NCBI RefSeq assembly: GCF_003612565.1
Contig: NZ_RAZG01000037.1
Location: forward strand, 1 to 37,868
Direction: 5' to 3'
Length of the DNA stretch: 37,868 nucleotides
Source: Roseburia sp. 1XD42-69
GTDB lineage: Bacteria; Bacillota; Clostridia; Lachnospirales; Lachnospiraceae
Made by a program: the position numbers and the translations under genes. Numbering within the stretch: position 1 is the first letter of the stretch; each line of letters opens with the position of its first letter. Of this stretch, positions 1-7,322 are shown one piece after another. The notes beneath the pieces are model-generated. The model saw nothing but the letters and a program-made list of their open reading frames with translations, was not told the DNA's origin and searched no databases.

Positions 1-441
1 AAATACTCTTACATATCTAATTCTTATCAGGAAAGTCTAAAGTTCATAGACACAAGATTTTTTACAGCCTCTTCGATTACGAATGTGGATATCTGTAATT
101 GCGTCATCCGTTTTCAATGACAAGTGGAGTATTCCCCGAACATTGGCAAAAATACATAGATTAATCAAGGGATATTCCAAAATAATGCATTGGAATATCC
201 CTTTTCCAATTATTGGGATTTTTGATTGCCGGTACACCATATGTAAATCCCTAATTGCTCCGCAATTACCTGTCGGCAAGGGGATTGACATATTTTTTTC
301 TATCCTGTCATAACTGCCCTTTCAATATTTTATTGATTGGTGTAAAATTGGTGTATAAATCTAGTGAATAGTAAGTGTTTTTCCCGTAAAATCAGGCTTT
401 TAAGAGGTTTTCCACCCCTTACAGTTTTGAAAGATAAGAAT
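1..441. other. Non-coding left flank
   Basis: No convincing gene is seen here. Two overlapping open frames of 76-84 codons exist on opposite strands, but neither has a recognisable motif or a good ribosome binding site, and both run through a long palindrome. The stretch holds that palindrome at 167-203, a TTGACA hexamer at 285-290 with a weak TCATAA 17 bp later, and a direct repeat of ATTGGTGTA near 335-357. The histidine kinase gene ends at 442 and transcribes towards this region. Confidence 0.5.
167..203. terminator. 14-bp perfect palindrome, possible bidirectional terminator
   Basis: Arms at 167-180 and 190-203 are perfectly complementary (AAGGGATATTCCAA / TTGGAATATCCCTT) with a 9-nt loop. 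The right side is followed by a short T-rich stretch, the left by only a weak one. It could terminate the two-component operon coming from the right, an off-window gene coming from the left, or both. It could also be a protein-binding palindrome. Confidence 0.4.
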
Positions 442-1455
442 TTAACTTCTGTAATCCGCCAAATATGTGCTTATGGGAAATTCCAAAACCACTTCCGTCC
501 ACTCCCCCTCCAGGGAGGAAGCAGAAATGGAAATCCCAAGCTTTTCGCAAAGCCTTTCGCACAGATAAAGCCCCATGCCTGTGGAGCGCTTTACCTCCCT
601 TCCGTTTGTCCCGGTAAACCCCTTCTCAAATATCCGGGGCAATTCCTCTTTCTTAATCCCTATACCGTTATCCCTGACTTTTAAAAGCACCCCCTGCCGG
701 CCCTTCTCAGTGGAAATCCGGATATGGGCATTCCCTTTGCTGTATTTCGCACTGTTTTGCACCAACTGGTTTAAAATAAACTCTATCCACTTTTTATCTG
801 TAAAAACCTTGTCCGGGCAGTCCACTTCCGCCTGTATCCGGCTCATAATCAAATAATCCTTATTTTTCATGAAAACATCATTTGCCGCTTTCGAAAGATC
901 TGTCTCCAGGATGATATAATCCTTGTACACCTCGTCCAAACGGGCATAGTAAAGGGCCATATCCACATAATTTTCCACCTTCCGGTTTTCAGCGGCAATG
1001 TAACGCCCCCGTTCATCCCTGTTATTGGTGCAGTTTAGTTCAATGGCTGTAATAGGAGCCTTAATTTCATGTACCCAGCTCTCAATATATTCCCGGTACT
1101 CTCTCTTTTCATCCTCTATTTTACGGATGCGCTCAATCACGGATTTGTTGGATTTTCGGATAATCTCCCTATACAGCCTGTCCTCCAGGGAAAAAGATAC
1201 CGGCATTAACTCTCCCAAAAGATACCTCTTATCTAAGTTATCCGTAATGGAAATAAGTTTATTAAAATAAGTTTTCCGGGAAAAATACCGGGCAAAGAGC
1301 CACAAAAAAAGAATCAGACACCAGCACAAAAGTATAATGGCGCAGTAGTCCAAAGGATATGACGTAAGACGCAAAAATATTGTTAAAAGCCCCATACAGA
1401 CCCCATGAAGGATACACAACAATAATTTATCTTTCAGGTAATCAAGGAACCTCAT
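442..1455 (-). CDS. Sensor histidine kinase, BceS-like (337 aa)
   Basis: This is a membrane histidine kinase that would autophosphorylate and pass phosphate to the regulator encoded just upstream. Two transmembrane segments lie near residues 11-31 and 37-57 with almost no extracellular loop, the layout of intramembrane-sensing (BceS-type) kinases. The H-box is WVHEIKAPITA with the phospho-acceptor at H129. It is followed by an N-box (NQLVQNSAKYS), a G1 box (DNGIGI), an F-box region (FEKGFTG) and a G2 box (STGMGLYL). The ATG overlaps the regulator stop as ATGA, so the two are translationally coupled. BceS kinases usually sense cell-envelope antibiotics through a BceAB transporter, but none lies in this window. 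Kinase identity is near certain; the ligand is unknown. Confidence 0.93.
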   Translation of the reverse strand: MRFLDYLKDKLLLCILHGVCMGLLTIFLRLTSYPLDYCAIILLCWCLILFLWLFARYFSRKTYFNKLISITDNLDKRYLLGELMPVSFSLEDRLYREIIRKSNKSVIERIRKIEDEKREYREYIESWVHEIKAPITAIELNCTNNRDERGRYIAAENRKVENYVDMALYYARLDEVYKDYIILETDLSKAANDVFMKNKDYLIMSRIQAEVDCPDKVFTDKKWIEFILNQLVQNSAKYSKGNAHIRISTEKGRQGVLLKVRDNGIGIKKEELPRIFEKGFTGTNGREVKRSTGMGLYLCERLCEKLGISISASSLEGEWTEVVLEFPISTYLADYRS

Positions 1456-2111
1456 ATCCGATACCCCATTCCCCGCTTTGTCTGAATAAAATCATGGACC
1501 CCAATATCCTCTAACTTGCTGCGGAGCCTTGTCACATTCACGCTTAAAGCATTGTCGTCAATAAAAACCTGCTCATCCCACAGATATTCCACCAACTCTA
1601 TTCGGGAGACAATCTGATTTTTATGCTGAAAAAGGCAGGATAAAATCTTTAACTCATTTCTGGACAAGTCCGCCTGCCTCCCCTGATAAGCCACACAGCC
1701 CCGGGCCCTGTCAAACTCCACGCCTTTGTGGATGTCCGTCATTTTTTCTTCCCTGGGACACCGCTTTAAAACAGCGGCAATGTGGGCCAGGAGCACCGGG
1801 GGATGAAAAGGCTTTGTAATGTAATCGTCCCCGCCCTGCAGCATTCCCTTTAACTCGTCCATAGAATCTGTCCTCCCCGTAACAAAAATCACCGGGACCT
1901 GGGAAATTACCCGAAGTTCTTTGCACACTTCAAAACCGGATGCACCTGGAAGGTTTACATCCAAAAGGACAAGATCCGGATTCATATTTAAAATTTCTTC
2001 CCTTAGATTATTAAAATCTCCCAATACAGTCACCTGGTACAGTGCATTTTCCAAAAGCTGTTTTAATTCCTGGCGGATATCAGGCTCATCTTCAATAATT
2101 AAAATATGCAT
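1452..2111 (-). CDS. OmpR-family response regulator (219 aa)
   Basis: This is the DNA-binding response regulator partner of the downstream histidine kinase. The receiver domain spans about residues 1-115, with an acidic pocket at the start (IIEDEPD), phospho-acceptor D51 in LLDVNLPG, the conserved Thr in VTGR, and Lys in DDYITKPF. The C-terminal winged helix (about 125-219) has the usual ending IQTKRGMGYRI. Length is normal for the family. The ATG has a strong ribosome binding site (AGGGGGG, 5 nt away). A roughly 140-nt leader with stable hairpins separates it from the tRNA-Gly terminator. Confidence 0.94.
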   Translation of the reverse strand: MHILIIEDEPDIRQELKQLLENALYQVTVLGDFNNLREEILNMNPDLVLLDVNLPGASGFEVCKELRVISQVPVIFVTGRTDSMDELKGMLQGGDDYITKPFHPPVLLAHIAAVLKRCPREEKMTDIHKGVEFDRARGCVAYQGRQADLSRNELKILSCLFQHKNQIVSRIELVEYLWDEQVFIDDNALSVNVTRLRSKLEDIGVHDFIQTKRGMGYRI

Positions 2112-2132
2112 GTTTCCCCCCTGTAGAATTGG

Positions 2133-2205
2133 GCAGGGAAGATTTTCTCCCTGCTCGCCGTGCGGCCCACATGCTGCGTCAGCAGCAAATTTCCTTATGT
2201 GGGCC
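2133..2205 (-). promoter_or_regulatory. Structured leader before the two-component genes
   Basis: Two strong hairpins lie between the tRNA-Gly terminator and the regulator start. The first to be transcribed has a 9-bp outer stem, GGCCCACAT (2164-2172) with ATGTGGGCC (2197-2205), and encloses a second hairpin, GCTGC (2173-2177) with GCAGC (2182-2186). The next pairs GCAGGGA (2133-2139) with TCCCTGC (2148-2154). None has a clean U tract, so these do not look like simple terminators. They may form a 5'-UTR regulatory structure or be a small dispersed repeat. Structure is seen directly; function is not known. Confidence 0.45.
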
Positions 2206-2220
2206 TGTACATAAAAAGAA

Positions 2221-2248
2221 AAAACTTCCGAACATCTCGGAAGTTTTT
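2221..2248 (-). terminator. Terminator of tRNA-Gly
   Basis: An 11-bp stem (2221-2231 with 2237-2247, core ACTTCCGA/TCGGAAGT) closes a 5-nt loop. On the minus strand it runs into a T-rich stretch. It starts a few bases beyond the tRNA 3' end. Confidence 0.85.
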
Positions 2249-2253
2249 ATAAG

Positions 2254-2326
2254 AGCGATAGACGGGGCTCGAACCCGCGGTCTCGACCTTGGCAAGGTCG
2301 CGCGTTACCAACTACGCCACTATCGC
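2254..2326 (-). tRNA. tRNA-Gly(GCC)
   Basis: The 73-nt gene folds into a full cloverleaf. The acceptor pairs GCGATAG with CTATCGC, the anticodon arm is CGACC-TTGCCAA-GGTCG giving anticodon GCC, and the T arm is GCGGG-TTCGAGC-CCCGT. CCA is not encoded. A sigma-70-type promoter lies upstream and a Rho-independent terminator just downstream. Confidence 0.97.
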
Positions 2327-2360
2327 ATTTCTTTTGTGCTTTCCCTCAAGCACATTAATT

Positions 2361-2389
2361 ATAATACAGCACAAATTGTGTTTTGTCAA
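2361..2389 (-). promoter_or_regulatory. Promoter of tRNA-Gly
   Basis: On the minus strand TTGACA (2384-2389) is followed after 17 bp by TATTAT (2361-2366), about 35 bp before the tRNA 5' end. An 11-bp palindrome CACAAATTGTG (2370-2380) sits inside the spacer. Confidence 0.75.
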
Positions 2390-2424
2390 TATATTTTTTG
2401 AAAAATTTTGAAAAATATTAAAAT

Positions 2425-2952
2425 TTATTGGCGCCTGCCCAGTTTCTTCCGATAATAGCGGTAGAAAAAGAGAACCAGCTTTTCTGGATAGCGCTTTAAG
2501 ATAATCTGAATCTCCTCTTTGGGGTCAATAGGCTCCACCAGAATGGTTTGAATCCCTGCCAGATTTGCCCCCATCACATCGGTAAAAATCTGATCCCCCA
2601 CAAAAAGAGTGGTGGATGCATCCGTTCCCATCCACTCCATTGCCTTTTTGTAATTTCCCGGTTTGGGTTTTCCCGCCTTAAAAATGTATTTTCCCCCAAC
2701 CTTTTCCTGGAAAGTCTTTACCCGCAACTCCTTGTTATTGGAGAGAAACACCCACTGAAAGCCCAGTTCCCCAAGACGCCGAAACAGTTTTACCGCCCGT
2801 TTGTCCGCCGGATGGCCATGGGGCACCAGGGTATTGTCAATATCAAATATCAGCCCCCGGTATCCTTTTTTATAATACCCTTCAAAGTCAATGGCGTATG
2901 TAGAAGTTATCTGTTCATCTGGAAATAAATAATGTTTCATAAATAGTTTCAC
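2425..2952 (-). CDS. yqeG: YqeG-family HAD phosphatase (175 aa)
   Basis: This is a small HAD-superfamily (subclass IIIA) phosphatase whose physiological substrate is not known. Motif I is FDIDNTL with nucleophile D37 and acid/base D39, motif II is the Ser in LSNNKE, and motif III/IV is GDQIFTDVMGANLAG. Length matches the family. The start is GTG at 2952, preceded by AAAGGA with 4-nt spacing. An in-frame ATG at 2940 has no well-placed ribosome binding site. It follows nrdR by only 7 nt and is probably co-transcribed with ymxH and nrdR. Confidence 0.9.
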   Translation of the reverse strand: MKLFMKHYLFPDEQITSTYAIDFEGYYKKGYRGLIFDIDNTLVPHGHPADKRAVKLFRRLGELGFQWVFLSNNKELRVKTFQEKVGGKYIFKAGKPKPGNYKKAMEWMGTDASTTLFVGDQIFTDVMGANLAGIQTILVEPIDPKEEIQIILKRYPEKLVLFFYRYYRKKLGRRQ

Positions 2953-2959
2953 TTTTCCT

Positions 2960-3412
2960 TTATTTGTCCAATATTTTTTTCAGCTCGTCCATAAAAGTAT
3001 TGACATCCTTAAATTCCCGGTATACCGAAGCAAACCGGACATAGGCTACCGCTTCAATGTCCTTTAGCTTATCCATGACAATCTCACCGATGACTGCGCT
3101 GGAAATCTCTTTTTCCTCCCGGTTAAACACTTCCGTCTCAATTTCATCCACCAGCATATTAATCTGATTGGCGGATATGGGCCGTTTATGGCAGGCCCGC
3201 AAAATTCCCGCTTCAATTTTTGACCGGTCAAACTGTTCCCTGTTATTGTCTTTTTTAATAACAATAAGGGGAATCGTCTCCACTTTTTCATAGGTGGTAA
3301 ATCTTTTCCCGCAGGAATCGCAAAGCCTGCGGCGGCGGATGGAACTGTTGTCTTCTGCCGGTCTAGAATCAATCACCCTGGTATTGTCACTGCTGCAATA
3401 TGGACACTTCAT
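2960..3412 (-). CDS. nrdR: Transcriptional repressor NrdR (150 aa)
   Basis: NrdR is an ATP/dATP-sensing zinc protein that represses ribonucleotide reductase genes through NrdR boxes. The zinc ribbon (C3, C6, C31, C34) fills the first 40 residues with the basic stretch RRRR next to it. An ATP-cone domain follows (about residues 45-135). The ATG at 3412 is preferred because GGAGG lies 8 nt upstream; an upstream in-frame TTG at 3427 overlaps that ribosome binding site. It sits between ymxH and yqeG. No nrd genes are in the window, so its targets are elsewhere. Confidence 0.96.
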   Translation of the reverse strand: MKCPYCSSDNTRVIDSRPAEDNSSIRRRRLCDSCGKRFTTYEKVETIPLIVIKKDNNREQFDRSKIEAGILRACHKRPISANQINMLVDEIETEVFNREEKEISSAVIGEIVMDKLKDIEAVAYVRFASVYREFKDVNTFMDELKKILDK

Positions 3413-3433
3413 TTGTACTTCCTCCAAACTTCC

Positions 3434-3688
3434 TCACAATTTCTTCCTTATTTCCTCTTCCTTTACCTCAACCAAAATAATGTCGGAACCAATGCGCACA
3501 ATGCATCTCCAGGGAATACAGAATTCAAATTCATGTCCAAACATGCCAAACAGCTTACAAGGCCCAGGTATAATGATTTTTTCAATACATCCCGTCTCTT
3601 TGTCAAATTCCAGGTCAATTACATTTCCCAGGCATTTGCCGTCGCAGATGTTTATCACTTCTTTCTCCTGCAAATCACATAAACGCAT
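3434..3688 (-). CDS. ymxH: YlmC/YmxH-family PRC-barrel protein (84 aa)
   Basis: This small protein belongs to the YlmC/YmxH family found in endospore-forming Firmicutes. The sequence is a single PRC-barrel-like beta domain starting MRLCDLQEKEVI, with a central GKCLGNVIDLEFD and the typical IPWRCIVRIGSDIILV near the end. The molecular function is not established, and the family is annotated as sporulation-linked mainly by distribution. It lies 21 nt upstream of nrdR on the same strand. Confidence 0.88.
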   Translation of the reverse strand: MRLCDLQEKEVINICDGKCLGNVIDLEFDKETGCIEKIIIPGPCKLFGMFGHEFEFCIPWRCIVRIGSDIILVEVKEEEIRKKL

Positions 3689-3740
3689 CTTTACTGCCTT
3701 TAGCTGTTCTTTTCTCTATTGTATTCCCCTGCCCATTGTC

Positions 3741-4841
3741 CTATACATTAAACCGGAACAAAATCACATCTCCGTCCTTTACCACATACTCTTTTCCTTC
3801 CAAGCCCACAATCCCCTTCTCTTTTGCCGCGGAAAGGCTCTTTAAGTCCAGCAAATCCTGATAATTTACTACCTCCGCCCGGATAAATCCCCGCTCAAAA
3901 TCTGAGTGGATTTTCCCTGCCGCCTGAGGAGCCTTTGTGCCTTTTTTTATGGTCCAGGCCCTGGTCTCATCCTCCCCTGCGGTTAAAAAACTGATTAAAC
4001 CCAAAAGGCTGTAGCTTGCCTTAATCAGTTTTTCAAGGCCGGATTCCTTAAGGCCCAAATCCTCCAGAAACATAGCCTTTTCCTCATCGTCAAGTTCCGC
4101 AATCTCCTGCTCAATCTGGGCACAGATAACAAAAACCTCACTGTTCTCTTTTTTTGCCTGCTCCCTCACCTGTTTTACAAAGGGGCTGTTCTCCCCATCC
4201 TCCGCCAACTCCTCTTCCTTCACATTAGCTGCGTAGATAACCGGCTTTGCCGTTAAAAGATTGTAGGATTTAAACCACTCCGTCTCGTCCTCATCCTCAG
4301 AAAGTTCAAAGGTCTTTGCCATATTTCCGTCTTCCAGGTGCTTTTTGATGCTCTCTAACAGGGCAAGCTCCTTTGCCTGGGTTTTATCCATCCTGGCGCC
4401 TTTTGCCGTTTTTGCAATCCTCCGCTCCAATATTTCTATGTCTGAAAAAATAAGCTCCAGGTTAATGGTCTCAATATCCCTAAGGGGGTTAATGCTGCCG
4501 TCCACATGGACCACATTTCCGTCCTCAAAGCACCGCACCACATGGACAATGGCATCTACCTCACGAATATTGGCAAGAAACTGGTTTCCCAGCCCCTCCC
4601 CTTTGCTGGCTCCCTTTACAAGCCCTGCAATATCCACAAATTCTATCACCGCCGGGGTCACTTTCTTTGAATGGTACATCTCCCCAAGCTTTGTGATGCG
4701 CTCGTCCGGCACCGGGACAATCCCCACATTAGGGTCAATGGTGCAGAAAGGGTAGTTGGCTGACTCCGCCCCCGCTTTTGTCAGTGAATTAAATAAAGTG
4801 CTTTTTCCCACGTTGGGAAGCCCCACAATTCCTAATTTCAT
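3741..4841 (-). CDS. ychF: Ribosome-associated ATPase YchF (366 aa)
   Basis: YchF (OLA1-type) is an Obg-family P-loop protein that prefers ATP and binds ribosomes; it is linked to stress and redox control. The G1 motif GLPNVGKST begins at residue 7, and G3 is DIAGLVKGASKGEGLGNQFL. A coiled helical insert follows in the middle, and the C-terminal TGS domain ends in VKDGDVILFRFNV. Length is standard. The AGGAG lies about 12 nt from the ATG, further than usual. A 52-bp gap separates it from ymxH. Confidence 0.97.
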   Translation of the reverse strand: MKLGIVGLPNVGKSTLFNSLTKAGAESANYPFCTIDPNVGIVPVPDERITKLGEMYHSKKVTPAVIEFVDIAGLVKGASKGEGLGNQFLANIREVDAIVHVVRCFEDGNVVHVDGSINPLRDIETINLELIFSDIEILERRIAKTAKGARMDKTQAKELALLESIKKHLEDGNMAKTFELSEDEDETEWFKSYNLLTAKPVIYAANVKEEELAEDGENSPFVKQVREQAKKENSEVFVICAQIEQEIAELDDEEKAMFLEDLGLKESGLEKLIKASYSLLGLISFLTAGEDETRAWTIKKGTKAPQAAGKIHSDFERGFIRAEVVNYQDLLDLKSLSAAKEKGIVGLEGKEYVVKDGDVILFRFNV

Positions 4842-4985
4842 AATATTCTCACATCTCCTTTATTTTCAAGAGTTTCAAGCATTTTTCGGTTGACCTTTGC
4901 ACCATTTCCGCCCATCAGCCAAGCTTGAATGCCTGTCCAAACTTCTTAATTTCTTTCTCATCCTCAGTTATATATACACAGTTTC

Positions 4986-4994
4986 ATTATAACA
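4986..4994 (-). promoter_or_regulatory. Extended -10 promoter candidate for ychF
   Basis: On the minus strand TGTTATAAT gives a perfect -10 with the TG extension. A suboptimal TTGTAG lies 14 bp upstream of TATAAT. The rest of the 4842-5094 gap shows no gene. Confidence 0.45.
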
Positions 4995-5094
4995 CCTATA
5001 TTTGCCTACAAGAGTCTGACACAGTATAAAATGTTACCACATCCAGCCTCTTATTTCAACTTTATCCACTAGTGTTTCCCATATTTTTTACGAT

Positions 5095-5751
5095 TCACTC
5101 TCCATCCCTGGACTCAATCACCAGTAAAATCCCCTCCGCAAAAGAAATCTCCGCCTCATCCCCCACAATCTCATTGCTGATTCCAAGGGAAGAAAAACAG
5201 GAATACTCATACTGAAACAGAGGATATTTCATGCCCTTTAAAGTAAGCCCGGACACCTTTGGGGTGACGGGAAGCAGGGAAACATAATCCCCAAACTGCT
5301 CTTCTTTTCTGATGGAAATCCCATTCTTAACCATGCGGATTCTATTGCAGGAATCCGCCATAAGGATTTCCACTCCACAGGAAACCCCCAGGCCTAACAG
5401 CCCGATATTGGCAAGCACATGGTCTAAGCGGCTTCCCGTGGCCCCTAAGATATGGATTCTTTTGCATCCCCGGCGTATCACCTCACGGATAGCCGCCTCC
5501 GTGTCTGTATCGTCTTTTTCCGGAACAAGAGACAGCCAGTCAATCCCCTGCTGCCCTTTAAAAAAAGCCAGTGTCTCCTGTTTTACCGAGTCAAAATCCC
5601 CCACAATAACATCCGGCTTTACCCCTGCCTTCCGAAAAAACTCCATACCAAAATCCACGGCTGCTAAAAGAGCCGTTTTCTGTTCTTTCATATAGGACAG
5701 GGCAAATTCAAAATCTACAGTCCCCCCTGTCACAATCACTGCCTGCCTCAT
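5095..5751 (-). CDS. thiN: Thiamine diphosphokinase (218 aa)
   Basis: This enzyme transfers pyrophosphate from ATP to thiamine to make thiamine diphosphate. The N-terminal catalytic half shows GGTVDFEFA, the acidic motif VGDFDSV, and EKDDTDTEAAI, all typical of the family. LGATGSRLDHVLANIGLL follows, and the smaller C-terminal beta domain has LTLKGMKYPL. The ATG is 3 nt after the rpe stop, so it is the last gene of the murE-to-thiN train. Rpe-ThiN adjacency is common in Firmicutes. No thiamine riboswitch is seen near it. Confidence 0.95.
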   Translation of the reverse strand: MRQAVIVTGGTVDFEFALSYMKEQKTALLAAVDFGMEFFRKAGVKPDVIVGDFDSVKQETLAFFKGQQGIDWLSLVPEKDDTDTEAAIREVIRRGCKRIHILGATGSRLDHVLANIGLLGLGVSCGVEILMADSCNRIRMVKNGISIRKEEQFGDYVSLLPVTPKVSGLTLKGMKYPLFQYEYSCFSSLGISNEIVGDEAEISFAEGILLVIESRDGE

Positions 5752-5754
5752 ACT

Positions 5755-6408
5755 TTACTCCGCCATAAAATCTAAAAATTCTTTCACATTTTCTTCCACA
5801 TCCCCCTGGAACACAGAGCTGCCGGAGACAATAATATTTGCCCCTGCATCCATCACTGTTCCCAGGTTTTCCATGGTAATTCCCCCGTCCACCTCAATAT
5901 CCGTTTTTAAGCCCCTGCTGTCAATCATTTTCTTTAAATCCCTGATTTTATCCAAGGTATAGGAAATCAGCTTCTGTCCCCCATACCCCGGATTTACCGT
6001 CATAATCAAAACCATATCCACCACCGGAAGAAGATATTCAATGGCGCTTAAGGGCGTGGAGGGGTTTAAGGCAACCCCGGCAATAATATCCTGCTCCTTA
6101 ATCATCCGTATGGTTCGGTCTAAGTGGCGGCAGGCCTCCGCGTGGACGGTTATCAAATCCGCTCCCGCCTCCACATAATCGTCAATACATTTCTCCGGAT
6201 CCTGCACCATAAGGTGCACATCAAAAATCCTGTCACTGACAGGACGGATGGATTTAATCACCGGCAGTCCCATGGAAATACTTGGAACAAACATACCGTC
6301 CATAACGTCAATGTGGACATACTGGGCACCTGCCTGGTCAATCAGGGCCACCTGCTGGCCCAGCCTTGCAAAATCTGCCGCTAAAAGCGACGGTGACAAA
6401 CAATTCAT
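5755..6408 (-). CDS. rpe: Ribulose-phosphate 3-epimerase (217 aa)
   Basis: Rpe interconverts ribulose 5-phosphate and xylulose 5-phosphate in the non-oxidative pentose phosphate pathway. The TIM-barrel motifs are clear: LSPSLLAADFARLG at the start, HIDVMDGMFVPS, DVHLMV, the flexible loop MTVNPGYGGQ, and EVDGGIT with phosphate-binding SGSSVF near the end. Length is typical. AGGGGG lies 7 nt before the ATG. It sits between rsgA and thiN in the same operon. Confidence 0.97.
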   Translation of the reverse strand: MNCLSPSLLAADFARLGQQVALIDQAGAQYVHIDVMDGMFVPSISMGLPVIKSIRPVSDRIFDVHLMVQDPEKCIDDYVEAGADLITVHAEACRHLDRTIRMIKEQDIIAGVALNPSTPLSAIEYLLPVVDMVLIMTVNPGYGGQKLISYTLDKIRDLKKMIDSRGLKTDIEVDGGITMENLGTVMDAGANIIVSGSSVFQGDVEENVKEFLDFMAE

Positions 6409-6435
6409 ATCATATCCCCCTTTTCCCCTGAAAAA

Positions 6436-7314
6436 CTAATAACGTTTCATCTGCTTTAACTCCTGGTATAACGTCACATAATTGTGATAGCGCACTTTTG
6501 AAATCTGCCCCTTCTCCAAAGCACGTTTCACCCCGCAATCCGGTTCTTTGATATGGCTGCATCCCCGGAATCTGCAGGATGGCTCTAAGGGAACAAACTC
6601 GGGATAATATTTCCACAGGTCATTTTCCTTTAATTCCGGGATATCCAGGGAACTAAACCCCGGTGTGTCCATAATATATGTGTTTTCCTTTACATAAATG
6701 AGCTGGGAATGTCTTGTAGTATTTTTTCCCCTCCCGATTTTTTCACTGATTTTTCCTGTCTCCATGGCCGCTAAGGGCTGCATATAATTTACAATAGAGG
6801 ACTTTCCCACCCCGGAAGGCCCTGCTAACACACTTGTCTTTCCCTCCAAAATGGAAAAGAGTTCTCTTAGCCCCTCCTCCTTGGCCACACTGGTAAACAT
6901 AACTTTAGAACCGCATTTCCCGTAATCATAAGCCATCTCCTTGGCTTTCTCCCCAGTAATATAATCGCTTTTATTAAAACATATAATTACCGGCACATTC
7001 TGATATGCCATCATCACAAGAAAACGGTCCAAAAGGTTGTAATTTGGCTCCGGCCTCTCCGCCGCAAATATCACAAGGGCCTGATCTATATTGGCTACAT
7101 TGGGGCGGATTAATTCATTTTTCCTGGGAAGGATTTCTGTGATATTGCCCTCCATTTCCTCCGAATCTAAAACATCCAGCTCCACATCATCCCCCACCAG
7201 GGGCTTCTTTTTGTCCTTGCGGAAAATCCCTTTTGCCTTGCATTCATAAACCCCGGAATCTGCGGTGTGTACATAGTAGAATCCGGCGATTCCTTTTACG
7301 ATTTTACCCTTCAT
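6436..7314 (-). CDS. rsgA: Ribosome small-subunit GTPase RsgA (292 aa)
   Basis: RsgA is a circularly permuted GTPase that helps late 30S subunit maturation. An OB-fold occupies about residues 1-70. The GTPase motifs come in permuted order: G4 (FNKSD), G1 (GPSGVGKSS), then G3 (DTPGF). The C-terminal zinc domain uses CRFRGCSHIKEPDC. It follows prkC with only 8 nt between them. Proximity to the prkC/stp pair is a conserved Firmicutes arrangement, and RsgA homologues have been reported as PrkC substrates in Bacillus. Confidence 0.97.
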   Translation of the reverse strand: MKGKIVKGIAGFYYVHTADSGVYECKAKGIFRKDKKKPLVGDDVELDVLDSEEMEGNITEILPRKNELIRPNVANIDQALVIFAAERPEPNYNLLDRFLVMMAYQNVPVIICFNKSDYITGEKAKEMAYDYGKCGSKVMFTSVAKEEGLRELFSILEGKTSVLAGPSGVGKSSIVNYMQPLAAMETGKISEKIGRGKNTTRHSQLIYVKENTYIMDTPGFSSLDIPELKENDLWKYYPEFVPLEPSCRFRGCSHIKEPDCGVKRALEKGQISKVRYHNYVTLYQELKQMKRY

Positions 7315-7322
7315 ACGATTCC

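Noticed and set aside
37-313. Overlapping open frames of 76-84 codons on opposite strands near the left edge
   Set aside because: No ribosome binding site, no motif, and both read through a perfect palindrome; likely chance.
3413-3427. Longer NrdR start at TTG 3427
   Set aside because: It overlaps the GGAGG that serves the ATG at 3412, and the family begins MKCPYC.
5752-6440. Thiamine riboswitch before thiN
   Set aside because: ThiN is embedded in the operon with a 3-nt gap after rpe; no THI-box sequence is seen.
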